A stretch of DNA of 64,000 nt from positions 124,001 to 188,000 of the forward strand of contig JAFJTR010000016.1 in NCBI GenBank assembly GCA_022559985.1, read 5' to 3'. Position 1 is the first letter of the stretch; every line of letters begins with the position of its first letter. Made by a program: the position numbers and the translations under genes. Below the pieces are notes generated by a model that worked only from the letters and a program-made list of their open reading frames with translations, made no database searches and was not told the origin of the DNA. Below are positions 8,606-19,419 of the stretch, piece by piece. The stretch is from Parastagonospora avenae f. sp. tritici 18332-5 (taxonomy: Eukaryota > Ascomycota > Dothideomycetes > Pleosporales > Phaeosphaeriaceae).

Positions 8606-11239
8606 ATGTCTGACGGCTGCGATGGACAGACTCCTGGACGCCAACCGAAGATGCCTTCCGCTACGATCGCGACGAAACGGACGTTTGCGACGATGCGCGA
8701 GGATGATTCAGCACCATCCAGCGCACGTTCATCACCACGGTCAAGAGGTGTTACCCCAGCGTCGGCCCCGTCTCCCACGGAATGCCGTCGCATATTCGAC
8801 TCACGTGCTTCTATTGTGCTCGTAGGCATTCCAGGCGCAGGCAAGTCGACGCTGTCGTTGATGGCAGCAGCGGCTTGTCAAAGACGAATTGTGGACATCG
8901 AGACCTTGTTCAGCCAGGCCACAGGACGTTCGATGACAGAGTATCAAAAGCAATTTGGAGGCTCCAATCGTAATTTACGGCATGCTGAAGTACTACAAAA
9001 CGCTCTTCAAACCTTCGATAAGGGCGCCATTATCGTGTGCAATGGGATCTATCGATTAGATGCGAAGAGCCAGGCTATCTTGCACGAATTCGCGAAGACA
9101 CATCCAGTAATCCACATTCTACGCGAATCGCGCAGTGTTTATCAGTATCTTGACACTGCCGAAGAATCGAAGCTCCAGCATGTACTTGCTGTGAGCACTC
9201 CGACCTTCAGGCGGTGTTCCAACTACGAGTTTTACAACCTCGACGAAAGCCGAGCCGCACACCATTCTGTGACGCCAGCGCATCAATCCGCAGTTCCAGC
9301 ATTCTTGACGCTCAAACGGGCTGAGAGGACATTCTTCAAGTACCTCTCGCTCATCCTATCAAGCCAGAACACACACGGCAAGGTCCAAAGCGCGACACCT
9401 CCTATTGAACCTGGACATTTTCCGCTCTCGTACCTCGCCACTGAGCAGCGAAGCTACACATGCGCTGTTCAAGTTCTGCTCTCTGATGTCGTTGTGGAAG
9501 AGATCGACATTGAAGAGCTCGAGTTTGGCTGCGACGCCTTTGAGCTAGTCGTGGAACCGGACCAGCTTACCCTTGACCGAGCGGAGGACATTACTAAAAG
9601 CATATTCAAAGTTCGGAGAAGCACAGTAATACCGATCATATATCATGTCATGCCAGCGGCTACAAGTCTAGAGTATACAAAGTCCTCTTACCTAGCGAGC
9701 GTGCGCCACGGCCTCCGGATGGCACCAGAGTTCGCGACGATTGATCTGACCATGGACGAAGAAGACATCATGGCAATCGTTCTGGCTAGAGGATCAACCA
9801 AGATCATTGGCCACCTTCATTCTGATAAGGACTGGTATCATCCTTTCTGGATCGAGAAGTACAACATGGCCATGCAGCTAGGGTGTAGTGTTGTCCGCTT
9901 CACTCGTCCTGCGAAATTCATGGACGACAACGCCGCAATTCAGAGTTTCAGGAACACGATATTCGCTAAACCCAGAAGAGTCCCGTTGATATGTTACAAC
10001 ACTGGACGAGCAGGTCGCCGCTCTGCTTGCTTCAACCAGGTGTTGACACCTGTGATCCCAGAAGCACTCATGAAAGACGGGGCAGACTTTGAAAAGCGGG
10101 TTCGACACAATCCGGAGACATCTTGGCTCACCGTACAGGAAGCTACACACATCCTGTACGCTTCCTTTACATATGATCCCATGGAGTTCTATATCCTAGG
10201 AGCTAGCGCCGGGTACAGTCTATCGCCCGTAATGCACAATGCAGCTTATAAGACATGCGGCATGCCACATCGCTTTGATCGACTCCAAACTACGACTCTG
10301 AACGACAGCCTGGCAGAATTGCTTCGCAAGCCAAACTTTGGTGGCACAGCAATCAGCCAGCCATTCAAGATCAAGGCCATTTCCTTAGCACACTCTACCA
10401 GCCGACATGCCCAAGCCATTGGAGCAATCAATACCCTGATACCAGTCCGCCATCTCAACGACGATGGCAGCGTACCTGATGCGGATGACATTGAGCTCTT
10501 CCAAGAACGCAACCAAGCAGGTCCAGTCAAAGCTCTATACGGCGACAATACAGACTGGATTGGCATTCGCTCCTGTATCCGGCGTAGTTTGTCACCCGCG
10601 AACGCAGTGCGGCCAACTACTTGTGGTCTTATCATAGGCGCTGGTGGTATGGCGCGTGCAGGTGTCTACGCGCTCCTGCAGCTGGGCGTCAAGAACATTG
10701 TGATATTCAATCGTACACACGAGAATGCGAAAAATCTTGTAGCGCATTTCGCACAGCTCACGTCAAACCCTTCAGCTGCCAAGCTCTTTCCGTCCTTCGT
10801 CCAAGCATCGCAGCCGTCCTTCCAGATTCTTCAATCTCGAGAGGAGCCTTGGCCAGAGCACTTCCGCGCGCCTACAATTATTGTGTCGTGTATACCTACA
10901 GACCCTATTGGCGATACTCCTTCACCACAATTTACTCTGCCTCCGCACTGGATGCAGTCGCCAACAGGTGGAGTCGTGGTCGAACTTACATACAGAACGC
11001 TCAACACGCCTCTTATGAAGCAAGTTCGAGAAGAAGCTTCCGCATCATGGATATGTATGGACGGCCTGGACTTGCTTCCCGAGCAAGGTTTCGCTCAATT
11101 CGAATTGTTCACTGGGCGAAGAGCGCCACGCAGGATAATGCGAGAAGAGGTCCTGAAGTGCTGGACTGACGAGCAGGGGCAGTCGAACCCCACAATGGTC
11201 AGGGCAAGGCTGGAAGCCATGGAGGGACAAGAGCCTTGA
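8606..11239 (+). CDS. qutR: Quinate pathway repressor QutR/Qa-1S (AROM-like)
   Basis: An 877 aa intronless protein built like the last three domains of the pentafunctional AROM enzyme. Residues 1-65 are a Ser/Pro-rich leader. A shikimate-kinase-like domain carries an intact Walker A, GIPGAGKST, at 74-82. A type I dehydroquinase-like domain spans about 265-500. A shikimate-dehydrogenase-like domain runs from about 527 to 865 with ASAGYSLSPVMHN, GAINTL, GDNTDWIGI and a Gly-rich GAGGMARAG. The known QUTR binds pathway intermediates and holds QUTA inactive; it is not an enzyme. Identity rests on this three-domain layout without the DHQ synthase and EPSP synthase halves, and on its divergent position beside qutA. 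The start at 8606 is the first ATG; Met16 is an alternative. Confidence 0.9.
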   Translation: MSDGCDGQTPGRQPKMPSATIATKRTFATMREDDSAPSSARSSPRSRGVTPASAPSPTECRRIFDSRASIVLVGIPGAGKSTLSLMAAAACQRRIVDIETLFSQATGRSMTEYQKQFGGSNRNLRHAEVLQNALQTFDKGAIIVCNGIYRLDAKSQAILHEFAKTHPVIHILRESRSVYQYLDTAEESKLQHVLAVSTPTFRRCSNYEFYNLDESRAAHHSVTPAHQSAVPAFLTLKRAERTFFKYLSLILSSQNTHGKVQSATPPIEPGHFPLSYLATEQRSYTCAVQVLLSDVVVEEIDIEELEFGCDAFELVVEPDQLTLDRAEDITKSIFKVRRSTVIPIIYHVMPAATSLEYTKSSYLASVRHGLRMAPEFATIDLTMDEEDIMAIVLARGSTKIIGHLHSDKDWYHPFWIEKYNMAMQLGCSVVRFTRPAKFMDDNAAIQSFRNTIFAKPRRVPLICYNTGRAGRRSACFNQVLTPVIPEALMKDGADFEKRVRHNPETSWLTVQEATHILYASFTYDPMEFYILGASAGYSLSPVMHNAAYKTCGMPHRFDRLQTTTLNDSLAELLRKPNFGGTAISQPFKIKAISLAHSTSRHAQAIGAINTLIPVRHLNDDGSVPDADDIELFQERNQAGPVKALYGDNTDWIGIRSCIRRSLSPANAVRPTTCGLIIGAGGMARAGVYALLQLGVKNIVIFNRTHENAKNLVAHFAQLTSNPSAAKLFPSFVQASQPSFQILQSREEPWPEHFRAPTIIVSCIPTDPIGDTPSPQFTLPPHWMQSPTGGVVVELTYRTLNTPLMKQVREEASASWICMDGLDLLPEQGFAQFELFTGRRAPRRIMREEVLKCWTDEQGQSNPTMVRARLEAMEGQEP

Positions 11240-12194
11240 AGACGTGAGGGAATGCGGCTGAAGCATCGACGGCCGGCTTGTGACAGACACGCGAACCGAT
11301 GTCGTTATTAGTGCCTGTGTCTGGTTCAGCTGTCATACCACGAGCGCACGTGGGAAGATGCAAACCTTGGGATACATGCGTACCCTGACACAGAGTTGAC
11401 AGCGCTAGCGTACCGACGCAGCGACCAGCAGTTCAGCCTCACGACCAGCCAGTGGTTCTCGCGAGACTGCTCGCTGATGGTACATATGGCTGATAGCAAT
11501 ATGGGAGGAAACGCGCTTGTACCATCCAGCGCACTCCGTGCGGACTGAAGTGGACGATCCGCCGAAAAGAGATATGGTGATACCACTATATCGGCAATGA
11601 TGGTGTAGCTGAGTAAAACAGCAAGATGGGAAGTGCTACAGATTTGATACTGGGGAATATTGCGCCATGGCACATCTGACGTAAGATAATGGACAACCTC
11701 TGTTCTGTAATGCAGGGGAAAGTTTGACTTTTCTGGACACCAATGGTATACCCACAGGATCAAGGGGATGAGTAGATGGGGTCATCAAGCAGTTAATACC
11801 AAGCCGATTCCGGAAATAATTCGTTGAATGCGTGAATGTCTCTTTCACTTGATTGACTTGTCTGTATACGTCTATAGCAGATTTATCAAGTCCATCTGGC
11901 CTTTCACAAATTGACCACAGTTTCTGTTGCCTCACGGCGGGACTGCGCGTTCTTGTATAGAGAGCGTGGATCACGTGTCGTGTCCACATAGCCAGCCATC
12001 TGATGCCAAAATGCCAATGATGTCGAGGCTGCAACAATAGTGGAGCAGTCGCGGTTGTTGCTAGGCCGATGACTAAGTTTTGATGTGGCGCACGGTGCGC
12101 ATCCTTCCTAGCACTTGAACATCGAAGACCCCAAAACATTTCGCAGACCCCCGATCCATCACACGCGCAGTCAACCCAACCCGGCAACGCCATC
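11240..12194. other. Intergenic region between qutR and nup2
   Basis: A 955 bp stretch without a supportable gene. Long minus-strand frames here are out of step with any coding pattern and run into the 5' end of the nucleoporin gene. It should contain the nup2 promoter. No repeats or binding palindromes stood out. Confidence 0.6.
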
Positions 12195-15100
12195 ATGTCC
12201 GGCAAACGCGCAAACACATTTGGCCAGGGCCGCCCCGAGCGCCCATACGAGGAGCGCGAAGAAGAGGCACCAGAGATTCCGCAGAAGGCGACGGCTGCAC
12301 AGCTGGCGGCGCGCAAGTGAGTCCACGTCCCCTTCACCTGCATATTTTGCCAACAAGGCCGCCCCGCGACAAAGAAGTTTTCACGCCCACAGACGCTGAC
12401 CCTTTGTTCCCTCTAGAATCAAGAGCGTCAAACCGCGACGAGCAGGAGGAGCCACCGTAAGTATCCCCCAGTCACCCGCGCGCCCTCAACCGCATCCGCA
12501 TCCGCATCCACACCCGCAACCGCATCCCCCAGTGCAGCGTGCGCGATGGCGTCAAAAAGATTTCTCTCGGCAAAAGGGCGGCGCCAGATACGCCTCGAGC
12601 AGGAGATACGAGGAGCTAATGCGCGCCCACAGACACCGTCCATGAATGCGAGTTTCGCGGCGCCACAGCCCAGCAACTTCAGCTTCGGAGCATCAGCAGC
12701 GCCCGCAGTCGGCGGAAACGACAACAACAACACCATGAACAACAACAACAACAACAACACAACCGGCATGTTTGGCGCTAGCACCAGCACGTTCGGCGGC
12801 GGCGGGACCAACAGCTTCCCGCCGTCCCAGTCGGCTACGCCTACCAACAACTTCACCTCCTCATCCTTCCCTGCCTTTGGCGCGACCAGCCAAAGCACCG
12901 GCTTTAACCCCCAGCCGCCGTCGTCATCCAACTTTGACTTCAGCGCCGGTGGCAGCAGCTACCTGTTCACCTCAAGTAGCGAGGGGGCCCAGTTTAGCCA
13001 GAATGCCACTCCATTGGGCGGCATGTTCGGATCAAGCTTAAGCAAGCCCGTCGCGAACGGCAACGGCAATGGCACGTCGGCTTTTGGAGGTGGTTTCGGC
13101 GCGCAGACACCGACACAGGGCAATCTTTTCGGCGGCCTTGCGCAGAACAACGCTCCCAGCGCGCCCACGAACAACCTCTTTAGCACAAACAGCAGTGCGC
13201 CCGTCTCGAACATGTTCGGCGCCAACACCAGCGCGCCCACCAACAACATATTCGGCGCCACTAGCGGTGCGCCCACCTCGAGTGCGTTCCCTCCCTCGAA
13301 CATGTTCAACACTACCAGCGCGCCCGCCAATAACATGTTCAACACCACCAGCAGCGCACCCGCCAACAACATGTTTAGCAGCGCACCCTCTAATAACATG
13401 TTCGGCGCCACCACCAGCGCACCCTCCAGCAACATGTTCGGCGCCACCGGCTCGAGCGCGCAGTCTACAGGCACATCAGCGCCCACCAGCATTTTTGGCG
13501 GTGTTAGCGCGTCGCAAAACAATACCTTTGGTGGCGCCTTTGGCAGCAACACACAGAATGGAGCACAGCAGGAGACGCTTAGAAACAACTTCCTCGGCAC
13601 AGGCACGAGTGCGCAGGGTACGCAGAATGCAACAGCAACTGCCCCTACACAGAACACGTTCACCTTCGGTGCGCAGTCCAATGCCACTACCTCTGCGGCT
13701 CCTAGTAATCCTTTTGGATCGCTACCAAAGCCAGCAGACTCCTCCGTTTCGCTCACCTTTGGCGCGCAAGCGCAAGAGAAGACTCCTACCAGCTCGAGCA
13801 ACCCCTTCGCCGCTATCAAGTTGCCTGCAGAAGCTGCCGACACCCCAAAGTCCTCGCTATTCAGCAGTGTCCAGGCTCCCAAACCAGCCGCCGGTGCGTC
13901 CTCAGAGACTCCCAAGCCGAACCTATTTGCCTCGTTGTCTAAGGGACCGACCACGACCAGCAGCCCTGCCTTCAACTTTCTCGGTGCGGCACAGAACAAG
14001 GAGTCGGACGCGGCTTCTGAGAAGACTGTCGAGCCCGTGGCCGAGAAGGCGCCTGAACCGAAGAAATACAACCTGTTCAGTGCCTTGAGTACACCTCAAC
14101 CAGCGAAGACAGCAGAGGCAGAGAATCCGAAAGCAGGCCTGTTCAGTGCGCAACCCAAGATCAGCACCGGGATGTTCTCACAAAACTCTCAACCGCAGAC
14201 CAAGAGTGCAAGCAGCACTTTCAAGCCTGCGCCGTCGTTCTCAGGTTTCAAGTCGCAAGCGGCGTCTTCAGCGGAGGCATCCAAAGACTCAACCATACAA
14301 GCAGCCCCAGCGAAAGAAGCATCCAACCCATTCTCCAGGCTTCCCGCGGCCTCTACCGACCGTCCAAATCTGTTCTCACCAGCTAAGCAAGCACCGGCCC
14401 CCGCATCCGCACCATCCTCAATGCCTGCCCTTAATGGCGCCACAGAGCTACCTAAGATTCCCAAGGCACATGTGCCACAGGAGTGGAATGCAGCGACCGC
14501 GTCCGCTTCCCAGGACGGTGACAGTCCGTTCAACCTGATCTGCAACCTGACTGCGCAGCTACAGCAACTGAATGAGAAATACCGCGCAAAGCTGAGCAAT
14601 CTCTCAGCGACAGCGGACTGGTCTGCTCTATCACTGTGGCATCACCAGCACAGTTCTGCAATGAAGAAGAAGATCGATATTGTCAAGAAGCAACGCGCGA
14701 ACGCGAAGGGCATCACTGGCAACGAGGCGACCGTCACGAAGCGCAAGATCAATGATGAGAGCCCCGAGAACCGTGATGCGTCACCATCCAAACGCGCGCG
14801 ACCTGCGGAGACACCAGCTACTCCCACGCCGCAGCCTTCCGCATCTGCTCCCAAGCTCAACCCTCCTGCAACGTCTACCTCGAACCTTTTTGCTGCAGCT
14901 CTGAAGAAGCCATCCGCTCCTTCAGAGACAGCTGACAAGTTTGCTCCCAAGCCGACTCAGACTTCAGTCCCAGCTACCACAGGCGGTTTCAAGCCGACTC
15001 CAGCTCCGGCGTCAACAAATGGCAGCGGTGGGTTCAAGCCGACTCCCGCCCTTGCATCAGCAAGCAGTGGTGGCGGATTTAAGCCGTCTGTTCCGAGTGG

Positions 15101-16535
15101 CAGTGGCGGATTCAAGCCTACTGTCTCAAGTGGCAGCGGTGGATTCGCAGCTCAGTTCGCAAAGTCTGCAAAGACTCTTGAGGAACTTGCGGCGGAGAGA
15201 AAGAAGAAGGCCAAGGACGAGGACTACGACTCTGAGGATGAAACTGAAGAAGAGTGGTCTGCTAGATATGACCAGGAAGAGGCTGAACGCATTGCAAAGG
15301 AGAAGGCCGCAGTCGCAGCAGCCAAAGGATTCTCCATGCCCGCATCGTCGAAGCCTACCGCCACCTCCACCAGCTCATCGACGAACGGCCTCTTTGGTTC
15401 TCGACCTGCTAGCCCGGCCTCGTCGACCGGCGGTTCAGTCTTCGATGCTCCTAGCACAGCAAAAAACCCTTCGAACATCTTTAGCCACCTGTCTTCAGGA
15501 ACATCGTCCAACCACCAGGATGAGTCGGAGGACGATGGTGAGCAGCATCTCGTCGGGTCAGTCGAGCCAACGACTCCGCCCAAGCACAAGTTCGGAACCC
15601 CAGATAATGAGGAGACCGAGTCCCTCGACGAGGCAGCTAAGCGCCAGAAGTCAGAAGCTGCACCCAAAGGTAGCCTGCTGTCGCGCATGACACCAGCTGA
15701 TAACACCGATTCCGAGAAGGAGAACAACTCGCCGGCTCTTTTCGGTCAGGCCAATGGAAGTACAACCCCAGCAGGCAAACCTTTCAGCTTTTTCGACTTC
15801 TCCGCGGCTGGCTCGAAGACTGCGTCTCCTAATTCGGACACATTTGCAGGCGATCAGACCTACAAACCTGGAACTCCGATCAAGTTCGGTGAGACGGGAG
15901 CGGCAGAGAAGAAGGGTGTTGTCCCCGCCTTTTCTTTCCAAGCCCCGTCCACCTCCACTACACCCTTGAAGCCCCCGCCCGCTCACCCGCTCTTCAACTT
16001 TGGACCCATGACGGGTGGCTCTTCGTTGGCAGCACCGACAAGTGGGCTCGGCTCCGCGCCGTCTTCGGTTTTCTCATCCCGTGCCGCCACGCCTCTATCC
16101 GAAGCTGACACCAGCGCTGCTGAGGATGATGAAGAGGGTGGCAAGCAAGATCAAGTTGACCTTTCCAAACTCACCCCCGAGGAACTCGAGAGTAACAACG
16201 TCGTATTCGAGACTGAGATAGCACTCGCCAAGCACCAAGTCGACCAGGGCAACGGCAAGACCTGGGAGAACTTTGCTCGCGGCCCACTGTACCTTCTCAA
16301 GGACAAGGTCTCTGGCAAGTGCTTTGTTCGCATCCGCATAGCTAGCGGTGCAACACCCTTGAACTACGTGATCCTGCCCAAGCTGAAGACGCAAGTCATC
16401 GGCAGCAGCGGCAAGATGGTTCAAGCTACGATGCCCAAGAAGGAGGGCGGCATCGCGCAGTTCTACATTTCATTCAGGTTGAGCGAGACTGCAAAGGAGT
16501 TTTCTGAGAAGTACAACGCCAGTCTGCCATCGTAG
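12195..16535 (+). CDS. nup2: FG nucleoporin with RanBP1-type domain (Nup2/Nup61-like)
   Basis: Exon 1 is 12195-12316 and exon 2 is 12417-12456, together encoding the basic N-terminus with the ATAAQLAARKIK segment typical of Nup2/Nup50. Exon 3 must begin in the frame read from 12546 onward, at 12588 or, with a CTAAT branch just upstream, at 12633, ending at 16535 (1369 or 1354 aa). The middle 900 residues are Asn/Ser/Thr-rich with many FG-type repeats (NMFGA, NLFS, IFGG). A Lys-rich segment with bipartite-like basic runs lies near residues 680-740. The last 130 residues (about 16110-16532) are a Ran-binding domain (ETEIALAKH, GPLYLLKDK, GKCFVRIR). Nup2 docks on the nuclear basket and helps recycle importin-alpha through RanGTP. 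The intron before exon 3 contains a CGCATC hexanucleotide repeat. Confidence 0.85.
12488..12530 (+). repeat. Hexanucleotide-like CGCATC repeat in nup2 intron 2
   Basis: CGCATC and the variants CACACC and CGCAAC are repeated in tandem for about 40 bp, all within the intron that precedes the FG-repeat exon. Being intronic, length change should be tolerated. Confidence 0.7.
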
Positions 16536-18192
16536 ACATTTCTTTACACATGTTGTTCAGCCAACGACATTGTTCCTCGACAAATGAGCCATGGACTCCA
16601 GATACCTTTGTTTGGAGCTATGGATTCGCGGCCTTCTTCGAAGCGCTGAACTCTTCTTTGGGGCCTCGCGCTCGCAGACTTTTCCTTAGAGCACCGAGCT
16701 CTCGAACTTCTTTCCTTTGGAGCACTGAGCTCTCGACACCGGTCTTTGGAGCTACAAGCTCTCGTCATATTTTCCTTGTTCTCCGCTTCGGCCGTCCTAC
16801 CCCTGCCTGTTTGTAGCTTTCTTTACATAAAATTGGCGCTTTGTGATTTCTTGATGGGTTGTTAGCATTGCATGGCACGGCGTTTCACATTGTTCTGGAA
16901 GATATGGGCAGGAGACAGACAGCAACGAACGACAGGCAGGGCTTGTGAAGCTTTTCTTTTCTTTTTTTTCTTTTCTTCTTTTCGATTAATGTACGATACT
17001 AGAGGCCCTTTAATTGCATCTTGAGCGAGCTTTGAACTGGTTGGAAGCTTTCGTCATTGTATGATACAGCATGAGAATAATAGACATGCACATATGCGCA
17101 GTGACTTCATGTTTACCTGTTGTGGGCGCACGTGATGCTACTTCACCGATGCGGCGCCTCATTGCGCCGCCTTGTCATCGACGCGAATGAGGGACTTCCA
17201 AGATTATTCAGCGTGGGGTAAATACTGGCGGACGTTCCAGACTTTAACCTTGGCAAGCGCGTGAAGGAAACTTGGAAAAAGGCACGACATGTCAATATGC
17301 TCGCGCTCGGGCGCATTGTTTCCCCGCGTTAGTGACGATGCTGCATGAACCAGATGCTCCAGATGCGTGTCTGGCCTGAGGTGTTTGCAGGCAGGCTGCA
17401 GGCCCATGTGGGGAGCTGGGCTGGTCACCCCGACAGGCGGAGCGTCTGGCACCGAGCACCGAGTGGCAGCCATGTCAGTGGAGTTAGGATTTGCTTAGTT
17501 GAGGCATGCATGCGGCTGCGCGTGAGCTGGCTGTGCCACTGATTGCGTGGAGGGCCGACGAAGACGATGCGCTGAAACGCGAGGAATGCAGACGAATGGA
17601 TGCATGCGGGTCGGTGTTGTTGAATCTCGCTACTGTGGAGTCGGTACGGCTGGGTAGTGTGTAGAGATGGGACGGACGGAGACGCCGTCTGTTTATTTGG
17701 AACCACAGATAAGCGCAGGCGTACCGCGGTGCAGGCTGGCTGCACTTGCATATAAGCCCCCGAGTGAGCCGTCTTGCGTGCTGCGGAGAGTGCGCAGTGC
17801 TGGACGCATACAGTCGATTACGCTGCCACTTGCTAGCACGCCTAGGCACCTCCCTCCGCCGTTTCCGAGGGGCGCAGACGCTGCCATCATTCACACTTCA
17901 TAGGGCCCCGACTTCCCTGCTTGGTGCGCGAATCTTGCAAGGGAGATTGACCCCGGATTGTGAGCCAACGGGTCCGTGTGTTCAAGTGGTCCTGTTCTCC
18001 CTCCGTCATCCACTCCAGCATCCGTGCCGGCCTTCCGCGGACTCGACATATTGGTGAAGTCATGTTGGCTTGGTGATTGTGCGACCCCGTCCACCACTTC
18101 TTCTTCTTTTTCTAGTCTGGACATGCCACGGCGGTAGCAACATCTGCAAGACCCAGACATCGTCTGCACAGCATCACCCATCTGCCGTGCCA
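16536..18192. other. Intergenic region, nup2 3' flank to next gene
   Basis: 1.66 kb. Apart from the ~30 bp repeats, it holds a T/C-rich run (about 16958-16986). From about 17.7 kb it includes the promoter and 5' leader of the next gene. Several short frames on both strands show no recognisable product. Confidence 0.55.
16611..16774 (+). repeat. Degenerate ~30 bp tandem repeat in the nup2 3' region
   Basis: Units of the form TTTGGAGC....AGCTCTCG.....TTTCC begin at about 16657, 16686, 16716 and 16745, spaced 29-30 bp, with a weaker copy from 16611. Each contains a small GAGC/GCTC inverted pair. They start 76 bp after the nup2 stop, so probably lie in its 3' UTR. Confidence 0.65.
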
Positions 18193-19419
18193 ATGGCCAG
18201 GGAGCAGGCGTCGCATGCGCGTCTCCATAAGAGAGCCAACTCCGCCTCGAGCGTGACGAGCCCCCTCAGCCCGGCCCGCAACTCGGGCTCGTTTACTTTT
18301 AACCGCTCAGAGACGCCCAGGACAACGTACGAAGAGCCCTGGATAGAACCGAAAAGACCTATGCCGACCGCCACGCCATCACAACACCAGCTGAAGATCA
18401 AGCCGTACCTGCGCAAGCTGTCGTCCAAGGAGCAGAGCAATGGCCTGGACCTATCACGACCCGCCGCGGAGAACGAGAGCCTCGCTGGCCTCGGCATTGC
18501 AGACTACGGAGACAGCTATTCGAGAACGATATCCGATGTTACCTTCGTGCCTGTGAATGGCCGTCACCGACACACGCGATCCACCTCCAACACGTCGACC
18601 TCATCAGGCGGTCTGCAGCGCCCAACACCACTCCCACCCATCCGCCAGACACCACATTCCTACGTCTCCTCGAATCCCATGTCGCCGTCTGCTCCGCCAT
18701 CTATTCTAGGCAGCGAGCAGGAGGCCGATGATATCATGTCTGATGAGGAGTTCCGGCTGCGACAGAACGCGTATGACCCCGGTCGGCGATCCGGCTCGCT
18801 CTCCTCGGTACCAGGAAGCTCCCTCCGCATCCACACCAACAGCTCCAGCACCCGCCTGGCCGCCAGCTACTCGCAGTCCTCCGTCTCGCTCACCTCGCCC
18901 ATCAATGCGTCCGCCCGCTCGCGTGGTGACACACTCAAATCCATCGATACGGCCACGAGCCCCAGCTCGCGCACCTCGTTCGATCACGCGACCCGCTTCA
19001 TCCGCGGCGGCAGAGACTCGCCGATAGACGCGGCAAGTCGCGCTGCGAGTATCCGCGCCGCCAGAGAAAAATTCGAGGCGGACCAGCGCGCCAAGGAGGC
19101 AAAGTACGAGAAGGAAGCACACAAAGCCGCCGAGCGCGAGGCACGCAGACAGCAGAAGAAGGAGGAGCGCAAGTCGGAGGCTCACGACCGCCCGGAGGTG
19201 GTTGACGAGAAGGCACCAAGGCCCAGTGTGGGCGGCAGACAGTACTCGGATCATCGGCAGGTGCATTCGAATTCGCTACCAAAGTACGTTACCACCGTCG
19301 ACGTGGAGAAGAATGCTGGTGTGGTGCCGCAGGTTACGAAGAGGAGAGAGGCGAAGGGGAGGTGGTTGCGCTTCGTGACGTGGTTCAAGACGCGGCTGTT
19401 AAGGATGTCGGGGGGGTGA
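18193..19419 (+). CDS. Conserved fungal protein, Ser-rich with C-terminal coiled coil
   Basis: A 408 aa intronless frame from the ATG at 18193; the frame is open back to 18070 but those residues look like translated leader. Residues 1-300 are Ser/Thr/Pro/Arg-rich and probably disordered, with many SP/TP sites suited to kinases. Residues about 275-345 are strongly charged and heptad-like (Ala/Glu/Lys/Arg), predicting a coiled coil. The last 20 residues (RWLRFVTWFKTRLLRM) are basic and amphipathic, suggesting membrane contact. I do not recognise the family and assign no function. The strong coding bias (GC-rich third positions) and long frame support a real gene. Confidence 0.75.
   Translation: MAREQASHARLHKRANSASSVTSPLSPARNSGSFTFNRSETPRTTYEEPWIEPKRPMPTATPSQHQLKIKPYLRKLSSKEQSNGLDLSRPAAENESLAGLGIADYGDSYSRTISDVTFVPVNGRHRHTRSTSNTSTSSGGLQRPTPLPPIRQTPHSYVSSNPMSPSAPPSILGSEQEADDIMSDEEFRLRQNAYDPGRRSGSLSSVPGSSLRIHTNSSSTRLAASYSQSSVSLTSPINASARSRGDTLKSIDTATSPSSRTSFDHATRFIRGGRDSPIDAASRAASIRAAREKFEADQRAKEAKYEKEAHKAAEREARRQQKKEERKSEAHDRPEVVDEKAPRPSVGGRQYSDHRQVHSNSLPKYVTTVDVEKNAGVVPQVTKRREAKGRWLRFVTWFKTRLLRMSGG

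Noticed and set aside
11636..12343. 235-codon minus-strand frame between qutR and nup2
   Set aside because: Overlaps nup2 exon 1 and intron, has no domain signal, and looks like translated non-coding sequence.
12959..14071. 370-codon minus-strand frame
   Set aside because: Antisense shadow of the nucleoporin FG region; the low-complexity GC-rich repeat keeps several frames open.
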